In this document: piece by piece, positions 1 through 6,262 of the stretch
Position numbering within the stretch: the first letter of the stretch is position 1
How the letters are laid out: every line of letters starts with the position of its first letter
Source of the DNA: Chloroflexota bacterium
Lineage (GTDB): Bacteria > Chloroflexota > Anaerolineae > Anaerolineales > DRMV01
DNA: 7,391 bases
Assembly: GCA_013154225.1 (NCBI GenBank)
Contig: JAADCW010000019.1
Span: 1 to 7,391, forward strand
Direction: 5' to 3'
Notes under the pieces: generated by a model
What the model was told of the DNA's origin: nothing
What the model saw: the letters and a program-made list of their open reading frames with translations, nothing else
Databases searched by the model: none
Made by a program: the position numbers and the translations under genes

Positions 1-374
1 TGGTGGTGGAAGACGGCCCCACCCTGACCCACGGCGGCATGGCCTACGGCGCGGGCTGGGTCGCGGCCAAACGCTTTGGCGCGGCCGAAATCGTGGACCC
101 GCGGCCCTACGCGGTGGGCTCCATTCGGGAGACCTACGCGAAATACCCCACCACCGGCGCGGTGCTGCCCGCGATGGGCTACGGCGAAACGCAAATCCGG
201 GAGTTGGAAGAAACCATCAACCGCGCGGACGCAGACATGGTCATCATCGGCACGCCCATTGACCTGCGGCGCATCCTGAAAATCAACAAACCCAGCCAAC
301 GGGTGCGCTACGAACTGCAGGTGATTGGCGCGCCTACTTTGGAAGACATCCTCAAAGAAAAATTCGGGCGCTAA
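1..374 (+). CDS. Cyclic 2,3-diphosphoglycerate synthetase / predicted GTPase family protein, C-terminal part
   Basis: The gene enters from the left edge, and its reading frame begins at base 3. About 123 C-terminal residues are visible, ending at TAA 372-374. I recognise the segment VEDGPTLTHGGMAYGAG near the left edge and the closing segment IGTPIDLRRILKINKP followed by RVRYEL. Both resemble the C-terminal half of the family that includes archaeal cyclic 2,3-diphosphoglycerate synthetase and bacterial proteins often labelled predicted GTPase. The archaeal enzyme makes the compatible solute cyclic 2,3-diphosphoglycerate using ATP. The role of bacterial members is less clear, so the substrate here is open. 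The nucleotide-binding N-terminus lies outside the window, so it cannot be checked. The gene is followed by a strong hairpin, which makes it the last gene of its transcript. The family call rests on recalled motifs. Confidence 0.72.
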   Translation, partial: VVEDGPTLTHGGMAYGAGWVAAKRFGAAEIVDPRPYAVGSIRETYAKYPTTGAVLPAMGYGETQIRELEETINRADADMVIIGTPIDLRRILKINKPSQRVRYELQVIGAPTLEDILKEKFGR

Positions 375-395
375 TACTTCCTTCTCCTCCCCCCA

Positions 396-436
396 AAACC
401 GGTCAAGGCGCGAGGCCTTCGCGTCTTGACCGGTTT
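396..436 (+). terminator. Long hairpin after the first gene
   Basis: Bases 396-413 (AAACCGGTCAAGGCGCGA) pair with 419-436 in an 18-bp stem with one G-T pair (408/424) and a 5-base loop, GGCCT. It lies 21 bases after the stop codon. Only three T residues close the right arm, followed by CATG, so it is not a textbook U-tract terminator. It still fits a transcript end or an mRNA-stabilising 3' hairpin. The mscL promoter begins directly behind it. Confidence 0.7.
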
Positions 437-438
437 CA

Positions 439-447
439 TGTTAGAAT
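439..447 (+). promoter_or_regulatory. Extended -10 promoter for mscL
   Basis: TG-T-TAGAAT (439-447) matches an extended -10 element (TGn followed by a five-of-six match to TATAAT). It would start RNA near 454, giving a leader of about 70 bases before the mscL ATG at 526. The expected -35 position falls inside the preceding hairpin and does not resemble TTGACA. The same nine bases occur upstream of the YitT gene on the other strand. Inferred from sequence pattern only. Confidence 0.5.
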
Positions 448-525
448 GAGCACATTCTTATCTATTCCATTCGCTGACATCATCTTGCATCACAGCCCAC
501 ACGCGAAAAAAGAGGAGGACAAAGT

Positions 526-939
526 ATGAGCATGTGGCAAGAATTCAAGGATTTCATTGCCCGAGGTAACGTGGTGGATATGGCCGTTGGCATCATCATC
601 GGCGGCGCGTTTGGCAAAGTGGTCAGTTCCTTTGTGAACGACATCCTGATGCCGCCCATTGGCCTGCTGTTGGGCGGCGTGGACTTCTCCAACCTGGCCA
701 TCACCCTCAAAGCCGCCAGCGGCGACAACCCAGCCGTGCTCCTGCGCTACGGCGCATTCATCCAAACCCTGGTAGATTTCCTCATCATTGCCCTGGCCAT
801 CTTCGTGATGATCAAAGGCATCAACGCGCTCAAACGCGAAGAGGAAGCCAAAGAAGCCGAACCCGAAACCCCGCCTGCACCCGATCCGGAAGTCGTCCTG
901 TTGGAAGAAATTCGCGACCTCCTCAAACAGCAACGCTAA
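526..939 (+). CDS. mscL: Large-conductance mechanosensitive channel MscL
   Basis: MscL is a homopentameric inner-membrane channel that opens under membrane tension and releases solutes during hypo-osmotic shock. The 137-residue length is normal for the family. The start of the protein reads [20 protein letters not shown], the amphipathic N-terminal helix leading into pore helix TM1 (about residues 16-46), which carries the small-residue stretch GIIIGGAFG and the conserved F36-N38-D39 region. A periplasmic loop (about 47-74) follows, then TM2 (about 75-98), a Glu/Pro-rich linker (about 99-122) and a C-terminal helix (123-137, [12 protein letters not shown]), the usual cytoplasmic bundle. AGGAGG at 513-518 sits 7 bases before the ATG, which fixes the start. 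Era begins 42 bases downstream with no terminator between, so the two are probably co-transcribed. Confidence 0.96.
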   Translation: MSMWQEFKDFIARGNVVDMAVGIIIGGAFGKVVSSFVNDILMPPIGLLLGGVDFSNLAITLKAASGDNPAVLLRYGAFIQTLVDFLIIALAIFVMIKGINALKREEEAKEAEPETPPAPDPEVVLLEEIRDLLKQQR

Positions 940-981
940 CTTCCCATCACCGCCCTTTCCCGTTTTGAAGGTCATCCAATC

Positions 982-1926
982 ATGCTTCCCGAAACCCTTC
1001 CCGAAGACTACCGCGCCGGCTTTGTCGCCTTAGCCGGCCGTCCCAATGTGGGCAAATCCACCCTGATGAACGCGCTGTTGGGGCAAAAGGTAGCCGCGGT
1101 TTCCCCGCGGCCTCAAACCACCCGCAAGCGCCAGTTGGGCATCCTCACCACCGACCGTGGGCAAATCGTGTTCGTGGACGCACCCGGCATCCACAAAGCC
1201 CACCACAAGCTGGGTGAGGCCATGAACTACGAAGCCCTGGCCACGTGGGAAGATGTGGACCTCATCCTCTTCATGGTGGACGGCGCTTATCCACCCCATG
1301 AAGAAGACCGCATGGTCGCGCAATACATCCGCGAAACCGCGGGAGAACTACCCACGCTGATTGTGTTCAACAAAGTGGATTTGACCCCCAAAGACCGCCT
1401 GGAAGCCTACCAGGCCATGTACCAGGAACTCCTGCCCGACGCGCCGCTCATCCCAGTTTCCGCCCTCACGGGCGAAGGGCTGGACGCGCTCCTGGATGCC
1501 ATTTTTGAACGCCTGCCCGTCAGCCCGCCTTACTACGACGAAGACACCATCACCGACCTGACCGAGCGGGAAATCGCGGCAGACCTGATTCGGGAAGCCG
1601 CTCTGCTCCACCTGCGGGACGAAGTTCCCCACGCCATGGCCGTGCGCATTGACGAATACAAAGAGCGCGGCGACCACGGCGCTTACATTGCCGCAACCCT
1701 GTTTGTGGAACGTGACTCCCAAAAGGGAATTGTCATTGGCAAAGGCGGCACGATGCTCAAACAAATCGGCACCACCGCACGGCAGGCCATCGAAGCCATG
1801 AGCGGGCGCAAAGTGTTTTTGGATCTTCGGGTCAAAGTGCGCAAAAACTGGCGCAACGACCCTGGCACTCTGCGCCAGTTTGGGTTCCGCCTGCCTTCTT
1901 CCCAACGCAAACGCCAAGGAGGCTAA
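982..1926 (+). CDS. era: GTPase Era, 30S ribosome assembly factor
   Basis: Era is a GTP-binding protein that binds the 3' end of 16S rRNA and helps mature the 30S subunit. All parts are visible in the 314 residues: G1 GRPNVGKS (19-26), a G2 region with PQTTR (44-48), G3 DAPG (66-69), G4 NKVD (130-133) and G5 SAL (160-162). The C-terminal KH RNA-binding domain has the loop GKGG (253-256) and the following basic stretch VRKNWR. The protein is slightly longer than typical Era (about 300) because of a short N-terminal lead and a basic tail ending SQRKRQGG. GAAGG (967-971) is a modest ribosome site 10 bases before the ATG. The last codons contain the Shine-Dalgarno of the next gene, only 3 bases away, which suggests translational coupling. 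Confidence 0.97.
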   Translation: MLPETLPEDYRAGFVALAGRPNVGKSTLMNALLGQKVAAVSPRPQTTRKRQLGILTTDRGQIVFVDAPGIHKAHHKLGEAMNYEALATWEDVDLILFMVDGAYPPHEEDRMVAQYIRETAGELPTLIVFNKVDLTPKDRLEAYQAMYQELLPDAPLIPVSALTGEGLDALLDAIFERLPVSPPYYDEDTITDLTEREIAADLIREAALLHLRDEVPHAMAVRIDEYKERGDHGAYIAATLFVERDSQKGIVIGKGGTMLKQIGTTARQAIEAMSGRKVFLDLRVKVRKNWRNDPGTLRQFGFRLPSSQRKRQGG

Positions 1927-1929
1927 AGT

Positions 1930-2682
1930 ATGTGGGGCACGTGGATTGGCATGGGTTTGGCCATTGCCATATGGGACTGGATTGCACTTGCGCTGTCGCG
2001 GCGGCGCCTGGGCTATTTCACCAAGCCTGCCGTTATTGTAGCCCTGCTCATCGCTGTGCTCAGCGGTGACGCCGCACTGCCCCAACCCAGCCCCATGCTC
2101 TCCTGGGTGGCCGTGGGGTTGTTTTTCTCCCTTTTGGGTGACATCTTCCTCATGCTGCCCCACGAACGTTTCAAATGGGGGCTGATCGCCTTTGTGGTTG
2201 CCCATGTGGCTTATTTGCTGGCTTTTAGCCTGCATACGCCGCCCTTTACCCTCTGGACTGGGGCAATTGCCATCGCGGTAGGGCTGACCGCGGGGCGCTT
2301 CTACCAACGATTGGTGGCCGCGCTTCGGGAGCAGGAGCAAACCCAACTGATCAAGCCTGTGGCCATTTACACCGTGGCCATCAGCCTGATGCTGGTTTCG
2401 GCCTTGCTCTTGCCCTTCCGCACCGACCTTCCCCGTGGGGGCACGCTGACCATCGCGGCTGGAGCAGCCCTTTTCTTCCTTTCCGACGCGCTGCTGGCCT
2501 GGGACCGCTTCGTGCACCCTGTGGCGCAAGGTAGGTTGATGGTGCGCATCCTCTACCATTTGGGGCAAGCCGCCATTGCCCTGGGCGCTTTAATCACCGC
2601 AGGAGCAACTTTAACCCAGGCATCACTTTCGCCTTATATGTGCTATAATTTTGTAACTATCTCGCTCACAATTATCCTGTGA
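1930..2682 (+). CDS. YhhN/TMEM86 family membrane protein (lysoplasmalogenase-like)
   Basis: This is a 250-residue, strongly hydrophobic protein with about eight predicted membrane segments. Family landmarks are visible: KPAVIVALL (32-40), LLGDIFLML (68-76) with the conserved Gly-Asp, FVVAHVAYL (88-96) and LSDALLAWDRF (184-194). Eukaryotic TMEM86B and some bacterial YhhN proteins hydrolyse the vinyl-ether bond of lysoplasmalogens. Asp71 and Asp186 are plausible active-site residues, but the reaction is not shown here and many bacterial members are uncharacterised. AAGGAGG (1916-1922), inside the end of era, lies 7 bases before the ATG. The last 15 or so residues (MCYNFVTISLTIIL) follow the final expected helix and are encoded by AT-rich DNA that also carries the promoter of the next gene. 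Confidence 0.85.
   Translation: MWGTWIGMGLAIAIWDWIALALSRRRLGYFTKPAVIVALLIAVLSGDAALPQPSPMLSWVAVGLFFSLLGDIFLMLPHERFKWGLIAFVVAHVAYLLAFSLHTPPFTLWTGAIAIAVGLTAGRFYQRLVAALREQEQTQLIKPVAIYTVAISLMLVSALLLPFRTDLPRGGTLTIAAGAALFFLSDALLAWDRFVHPVAQGRLMVRILYHLGQAAIALGALITAGATLTQASLSPYMCYNFVTISLTIIL
2641..2649 (+). promoter_or_regulatory. Extended -10 promoter for the DUF4332 gene
   Basis: TGC-TATAAT (2641-2649) is a perfect extended -10 element lying inside the last codons of the YhhN gene, in a locally AT-rich patch. RNA would start near 2656, giving a leader of about 57 bases to the ATG at 2713. No good -35 hexamer is seen 16-18 bases upstream, which is tolerated by extended -10 promoters. Confidence 0.65.
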
Positions 2683-2712
2683 GGGCACTTCTCGTTTTAT
2701 GGAGGAAAGCGT

Positions 2713-3117
2713 ATGGCCAAGTTAGAAGCAATCGAAGGCATCGGTGAGGTTTACGCCGAGAAACTGCGCGCTGCGGGCATTCGCAGCACCAACGACTTAC
2801 TCAAAAAGGCCGGCACTCGCCAGGGGCGCAAAGCCTTGGCCGAAGCCAGCGGCATCAGCGAAACCCTGATTTTGGAATGGGTCAACCACGCTGACCTTTT
2901 CCGCATTAAGGGCATTGGGCCCGAATACGCTGACCTGCTGGAAGAAGCCGGGGTGGACACCGTTCCCGAACTGGCCCAGCGCAACCCTGAGAACCTGTAT
3001 GCCAAGATCATTGAGGTAAACAACGAAAAGAAACTGGTGCGCCGCCTGCCTACTTTGGACATGGTCAAAGAGTGGGTTGCCCAGGCCAAAAGCCTGCCCC
3101 GCGCCATCGAATACTAA
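2713..3117 (+). CDS. DUF4332 helix-hairpin-helix protein
   Basis: This is a 134-residue soluble protein made of two related helix-hairpin-helix units. The first hairpin is IEGIGEVYAEKLRAAGI (7-23, Gly-Ile-Gly at 9-11). The second is IKGIGPEYADLLEEAGV (65-81, Gly-Ile-Gly at 67-69). Each is followed by a helical stretch (TNDLLKKAG; VPELAQRNP). This layout matches the DUF4332 family, which resembles the (HhH)2 modules that bind DNA backbone in repair and replication proteins. Nucleic-acid binding is therefore likely but unproven, and no catalytic domain is attached. GGAGG (2701-2705) lies 7 bases before the ATG. The gene has its own promoter and is followed by a GC-rich palindrome, so it may be a single-gene unit. 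Confidence 0.85.
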   Translation: MAKLEAIEGIGEVYAEKLRAAGIRSTNDLLKKAGTRQGRKALAEASGISETLILEWVNHADLFRIKGIGPEYADLLEEAGVDTVPELAQRNPENLYAKIIEVNNEKKLVRRLPTLDMVKEWVAQAKSLPRAIEY

Positions 3118-3138
3118 ACGTCTTTGCCATCGTATGCT

Positions 3139-3164
3139 AAGCGGGGCGCGGCCGCGCCCCGCTT
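3139..3164 (+). terminator. Perfect GC-rich palindrome after the DUF4332 gene
   Basis: Two 13-base arms, AAGCGGGGCGCGG (3139-3151) and its exact complement (3152-3164), form a palindrome 21 bases after the stop. As RNA this folds into an 11-bp stem with a GGCC loop. No T-run follows, so it may be a weak terminator, a 3'-end stabiliser, or part of the leader of the next gene. Confidence 0.5.
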
Positions 3165-3200
3165 GCGCGTTCCCCCTCGCTTCCCCTACCCCATACAGCC

Positions 3201-3980
3201 ATGACATCCAACCAAGAACAACTTCCCCGAAAACATCGCGGTGCCATCCGCCGCGGGCGCGGCAAATTGGACCTCGACCCGCGCGAATTGGCTGAAATCT
3301 GGCTCAAACAAGAACAACAAGGCAAAGGGTTGATCGGCGGCGATCCCAACCGCCGCCCACGCTGGAAGCACCCCCAACCACCAGAACCCGCGCCCTGGTA
3401 TCGCCACGGGCTGGCTTCGCCCGAGCACCAACAGCGGCTGCACGAATTCCTCACCAGCGCACCGCTGGAAATCGAGATTGGCGCAGGCGATGGGCGGTTC
3501 ATCATTGCCTGGGCAGAACAGCACCCTGACAGGCACTTTTGGGCCTTTGAGGTACGGTGGAAGTACGCTCGGCGCATGTATGAGCGCGCCCAAAAACGGG
3601 GGCTCACCAACCTTTGGGTCAGCGACAACGACGCGCGGGTGGTCATTCCCGAAGTCGTGCCCGACGAAAGCGTAGAGGTCTTCCACATTCTCATGCCCGA
3701 CCCGTGGTGGAAGCCCAAACACCAGGCGCGGCGCATCATCGCACCGTGGTTTGTGAAAATTTTAGCCCGCAAACTCAAGCCCGGCGGCATCTTGCGGGTG
3801 GAAACGGATGTCGAAGGTTACCCTGAATTTGTGCGCACCATTGTGGAAGCCGAGCCTTTGTTTGCCCCCCACAACCCCGCGCTGGAAGCCCGCTTTGCCA
3901 ACGCGCCCCTCACCACCCGCCAAATCTGGTGCAAAGAACACGGCGTTCCAGTTTATCGCCTGTTCTTTCAGCGTCAATGA
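3201..3980 (+). CDS. trmB: TrmB-like tRNA (guanine-N7-)-methyltransferase
   Basis: TrmB transfers a methyl group from S-adenosylmethionine to N7 of guanosine 46 in the variable loop of tRNAs. In the 259 residues the Rossmann SAM-binding motif EIEIGAGDGRF is at 90-100 and the acidic strand end FEVR at 116-119. The family signature PDPWWKPKHQARRI (166-179) contains the expected Asp167, His174 and Arg177. ETD (201-203) and the C-terminal VYRLFF (251-256) also fit. A basic N-terminal extension of roughly 60-80 residues makes it longer than usual TrmB (about 210-240). In the C-terminal substrate motif TxxE, the matching spacing gives Thr238 and Gln241, so Glu appears to be replaced. No Shine-Dalgarno precedes the ATG at 3201; the start is the first in frame but less certain than the others. 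A different RNA-methylating specificity is possible. Confidence 0.8.
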   Translation: MTSNQEQLPRKHRGAIRRGRGKLDLDPRELAEIWLKQEQQGKGLIGGDPNRRPRWKHPQPPEPAPWYRHGLASPEHQQRLHEFLTSAPLEIEIGAGDGRFIIAWAEQHPDRHFWAFEVRWKYARRMYERAQKRGLTNLWVSDNDARVVIPEVVPDESVEVFHILMPDPWWKPKHQARRIIAPWFVKILARKLKPGGILRVETDVEGYPEFVRTIVEAEPLFAPHNPALEARFANAPLTTRQIWCKEHGVPVYRLFFQRQ

Positions 3981-4010
3981 GCCGCGCGGCCATCCAGACC
4001 GCACGGCTTT
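3980..4010 (+). terminator. Imperfect hairpin right after trmB
   Basis: AGCCG (3980-3984) pairs with CGGCT (4004-4008), and GCGG (3986-3989) pairs with CCGC (3999-4002), with one mismatch between them and a 9-base loop. It ends in TTT. It overlaps the trmB stop codon and could be a weak first stop ahead of the stronger terminator at 4075. Confidence 0.35.
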
Positions 4011-4074
4011 GATGCAAAACACAAAAGGGAACACTCTGCTCAACCAGCCCAGTGCCCAAAAACTATGACAAACA

Positions 4075-4108
4075 ACAAGCCCCGATTGATGATCGGGGCT
4101 TGTGTTTT
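4075..4108 (+). terminator. Intrinsic terminator between convergent genes
   Basis: ACAAGCCCCGAT (4075-4086) pairs perfectly with 4092-4103 in a 12-bp stem with loop TGATG, followed by GTTTT (4104-4108). It ends the trmB transcript. Read from the other strand, the hairpin is followed within about 15 bases by a run of five T residues, so it may also stop the convergent gene that ends at 4158. Confidence 0.88.
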
Positions 4109-4157
4109 CAACGCAGTTTTGCAAACCAAAAGCGTGCCAGATGGGGTTGGGTGGGCA

Positions 4158-5246
4158 TTATGCCTCCTCCCCCCCATCCGAGCGAGTAGAGGATGAAGAA
4201 GACGTAGAGGGAAGCGAGCCATCCACCAACACTGTTTTGCGTTGCGCGTGCTGGTGCTGATAAGCATCCCACGCGGCCAGCATCACTGCCCCTGCGCCCA
4301 CAGCTGAAACCAAAAAGCCAGGCACCCAACCTATGCAGGGCACCACCCGCAGGCTATCGGCCAACAGGGTCAGCAAAAACGTCCCCAACGCGGCGCTCAC
4401 AGGCGCGGCCCAGGACTGCTTCGCGGCCGCGGCGATCTTGTCGCCTAACATCCAACCCAAAGCGAGCCACCCATAGAGCACTGCCAGCCCCAACAACGCC
4501 ACCAGGATGATGGCAAGGGGAATCAGCACAATGGTGATGGCAAACACCACAAACACCACCGGCAACAACGCATAAGCCAGCAAGCCTACCCCGCCGGTAA
4601 TCAAGGGCGCGGTGGTCATTTCGGCAATCACCTTACGCGTGGGCGCCTCGGCAAACAAGGCTAACAGTGCAGCCAGCGCAGCCAGCAAAGCCGCCCGAAA
4701 AGTGACTTTGATGCCCCACCAAATCAAGCGAAACAGCGCGCTAAACGGCGTAGTGGTTTCCGCCTCCTTCACCAGGGCCGAAGAAGGCGCTTCGGGTTTC
4801 AGCAAGCCGCTTTCCTGCCCCAGCACCTGCGCACCCGGCGAGCGATGCACCACGCCGCCCATGCGCCGCAGGTCGCCCTGGATCACCGCATGAGGGCCCA
4901 ACAACAATACACCGCCCACCAGGTTCACATCCCCTGCCACTGTGCCCAAAATGCGCGCGGTGCTTCCCGTGACCGTCAAATCGCCTTCCACATCGCCCAA
5001 CACCACGGCCTCGCCCCCAATAACCGTGACATCACCAACCACGCGCGCCCCTTGGGCTATTGTGGCCGAACCACCCAGCACTCGCAGATCCCCTTGCAGG
5101 GTCTCCCCAGCCGGGAGCACATACGTGCCTCCCAAAATCACCTTGTCATCCGCTTGGCTGCGAGCATACACCGGCCGCGCGGTCCACACCAACAGAGCAG
5201 TCAACAACATCAAACCACCGAGCAACCACTTCGCTCGTCGTTTCAT
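4158..5246 (-). CDS. Exported bactofilin-like (polymer-forming) protein with multi-pass membrane domain
   Basis: The 362-residue protein starts with a signal peptide: MKRRAKW, a hydrophobic core, and a likely signal peptidase site after VYA (26-28). Residues about 36-143 form a short right-handed beta-solenoid with turns marked by Gly-Asp-Leu/Val at 52, 71, 88, 105 and 124, a period of 17-19 residues, typical of the bactofilin/polymer-forming fold. A linker rich in Glu, Ser and Thr follows (144-167), then hydrophobic segments at about 170-199, 215-240, 241-268, 283-296 and 302-326, and a hydrophilic tail with a five-serine run (349-353). Known bactofilins are cytoplasmic filament formers. Here the signal peptide places the solenoid outside the membrane, so a scaffold or sensing role at the envelope is inference. 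The start at 5246 is chosen because AGGAGG lies 7 bases before it; an in-frame ATG at 5270 would put that site inside the coding sequence. It lies 57 bases after the YitT gene. Confidence 0.8.
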   Translation of the reverse strand: MKRRAKWLLGGLMLLTALLVWTARPVYARSQADDKVILGGTYVLPAGETLQGDLRVLGGSATIAQGARVVGDVTVIGGEAVVLGDVEGDLTVTGSTARILGTVAGDVNLVGGVLLLGPHAVIQGDLRRMGGVVHRSPGAQVLGQESGLLKPEAPSSALVKEAETTTPFSALFRLIWWGIKVTFRAALLAALAALLALFAEAPTRKVIAEMTTAPLITGGVGLLAYALLPVVFVVFAITIVLIPLAIILVALLGLAVLYGWLALGWMLGDKIAAAAKQSWAAPVSAALGTFLLTLLADSLRVVPCIGWVPGFLVSAVGAGAVMLAAWDAYQHQHAQRKTVLVDGSLPSTSSSSSTRSDGGEEA

Positions 5247-5253
5247 TTGGGCA

Positions 5254-5259
5254 CCTCCT
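5254..5259 (-). promoter_or_regulatory. Ribosome binding site that fixes the start at 5246
   Basis: On the - strand GAGGAGGT (5260-5253) ends 6 bases before ATG 5246-5244; core AGGAGG is 5259-5254. Its position rules out the longer reading frame that begins at 5270. Confidence 0.85.
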
Positions 5260-5303
5260 CTGGTCGCCAAAACACAATCGGTTGTGCGGATAAGCCGCGT
5301 TCC

Positions 5304-6179
5304 TCAAGTTTCATCATACCACGAACGGAAACCCTCACCTAAAGCCTCGGCCGCATGACCAATGACCATAAACGCCTTGGGGTCTGCTTCGCGCACAATG
5401 GCCTTGAGGGGGCCGATCTCAGAACGGGTCAGCACGCAGTAGAGCACAGTGCGCCGGCGGCCTGTGTAGCCCCCGCGAGCATCCAGAAGCGTGACCCCGC
5501 GGTTGAGGTGCTGTAAAATGCTGGCCGCGACTTCCCCTGGCCGGTCGGTAATCACCAAGGCCGTGCGCACCACGTGGGAACCCTCGGTCACGGCTTCCGC
5601 GGCAATGCCTGAAACGTAAAGGGTGACGATAGCATAAAGGGCTTGGTCCCACCCAAAGGTTAGGCCAGCCAAAAGCATAACCACCGCATCCGAAAAAAGG
5701 TAACTCTGCGAAATCGGGATATGCCGCCAGCGGGTCAACATCCGTGCGAGAATATCGGTGCCGCCGCTGGTCCCCCGCCCCCGATAAATCAACCCAGCCC
5801 CAAAGCCGCCCAACACACCGCCGTAGAGCACGTTGAGCACCACGTCGTGGGTCAGGCCCTGCGGGGGCAAATGCGGCGCCAGGCCGTCCACCAGCACCGA
5901 AAACAGCACGGTGGTAAATGCAGTGCGCGCAGCAAAACGTGGGCCGCCCAAAAAACGCCACCCCAAGGCAAACAGCGGCACGTTGAAAGCCAACACCATG
6001 ACACCAATAGGCCAGCCCGTGTAATAGTTGATGATTTGGGCTAAACCGCTCACCCCACCGCTGGCCAAATGGGCAGGCACAAGAAACAAATCCAACGACA
6101 GGGCAAGCAATGCCGCGCCCACACTCAAATAAGCATAATCGCGCGCAGTGGACCAGGAAAACGAAAATTTAGCCGTCAT
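5304..6179 (-). CDS. YitT family membrane protein (DUF161 plus DUF2179)
   Basis: This is a 291-residue protein of the normal YitT size. Five or six hydrophobic helices fill residues about 14-200, with family motifs ASGGVSGLAQI (39-49) and GRGTSGGTDILAR (134-146), and the helix around SQSYLFSDA (157-165). The soluble C-terminal DUF2179 domain (about 201-285) contains VRTALVITDRP, RGVTLLDARGGYTG and KAFMVIGHAAEALGEGF. The function of YitT proteins is poorly known; DUF2179 resembles a small-ligand or nucleotide-binding ferredoxin-like fold, so transport or sensing is inference only. The start at 6179 (MTAKFSFSW) is preceded by GAGG (6192-6189) 9 bases upstream. A longer frame from 6323 would add 48 residues unlike YitT and would begin upstream of the likely RNA start. 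It is probably read together with the downstream bactofilin-like gene. Confidence 0.9.
   Translation of the reverse strand: MTAKFSFSWSTARDYAYLSVGAALLALSLDLFLVPAHLASGGVSGLAQIINYYTGWPIGVMVLAFNVPLFALGWRFLGGPRFAARTAFTTVLFSVLVDGLAPHLPPQGLTHDVVLNVLYGGVLGGFGAGLIYRGRGTSGGTDILARMLTRWRHIPISQSYLFSDAVVMLLAGLTFGWDQALYAIVTLYVSGIAAEAVTEGSHVVRTALVITDRPGEVAASILQHLNRGVTLLDARGGYTGRRRTVLYCVLTRSEIGPLKAIVREADPKAFMVIGHAAEALGEGFRSWYDET
5313..5321 (-). promoter_or_regulatory. Candidate extended -10 promoter for the bactofilin-like gene
   Basis: On the - strand TGG-TATGAT (5321-5313) is an extended -10 match formed by the Trp-Tyr-Asp codons at the very end of the YitT gene. RNA would start near 5306, about 60 bases before the start codon. 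The -35 candidate TTAGGT (5342-5337) is weak. This could give expression independent of the YitT gene, which otherwise could read through. Confidence 0.4.
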
Positions 6180-6188
6180 AGGCACAAG

Positions 6189-6192
6189 CCTC
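6189..6192 (-). promoter_or_regulatory. Ribosome binding site supporting the YitT start at 6179
   Basis: GAGG on the - strand (6192-6189) lies 9 bases before ATG 6179-6177. It is moderate, but it agrees with the family length and with the promoter position. Confidence 0.6.
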
Positions 6193-6246
6193 GCGAAGAA
6201 ATGATCCAGACAATGGCAAGCAAAGCGGGCACCACAACCCCACCCA

Positions 6247-6262
6247 GGGGAACAACTTCCCC
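6247..6262 (-). promoter_or_regulatory. Hairpin in the long YitT leader
   Basis: GGGGAA (6247-6252) and TTCCCC (6257-6262) pair perfectly around a 4-base loop. This is in the middle of the predicted 128-base leader of the YitT mRNA. It is too small to assign to a known riboswitch class, and I recognise no class in this leader. Confidence 0.3.

Noticed and set aside
426..447. TTGACC (426-431) as a -35 box for the mscL promoter
   Set aside because: Only 10 bases separate it from TAGAAT, too short for a sigma-70 type promoter; it is part of the hairpin arm.
490..975. 161-codon open frame on the - strand opposite mscL
   Set aside because: Composition is Phe/Gly/Asp-rich and it mirrors the MscL codons; no ribosome site or motif.
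1348..2568. 406-codon open frame on the - strand opposite era and YhhN
   Set aside because: It is Gly/Gln/His-rich with no recognisable domain, and it lies opposite two clear genes; a shadow of GC-rich codon use.
3133..3138. TATGCT as a -10 box for trmB
   Set aside because: There is no TGn extension or -35, and it would start RNA inside the palindrome; the evidence is too thin.
3186..3722. 178-codon open frame on the - strand opposite trmB
   Set aside because: TrmB-like motifs on the + strand explain this region.
5247..5270. Longer start for the bactofilin-like gene at 5270
   Set aside because: The added residues MATRGGAQ are encoded by the ribosome binding site itself, and they would displace the signal peptide.
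5269..5286. Small hairpin CACAA-TTGTG followed on the - strand by TTTT, between YitT and the bactofilin-like gene
   Set aside because: The 5-bp AT-rich stem is too weak to call a terminator.
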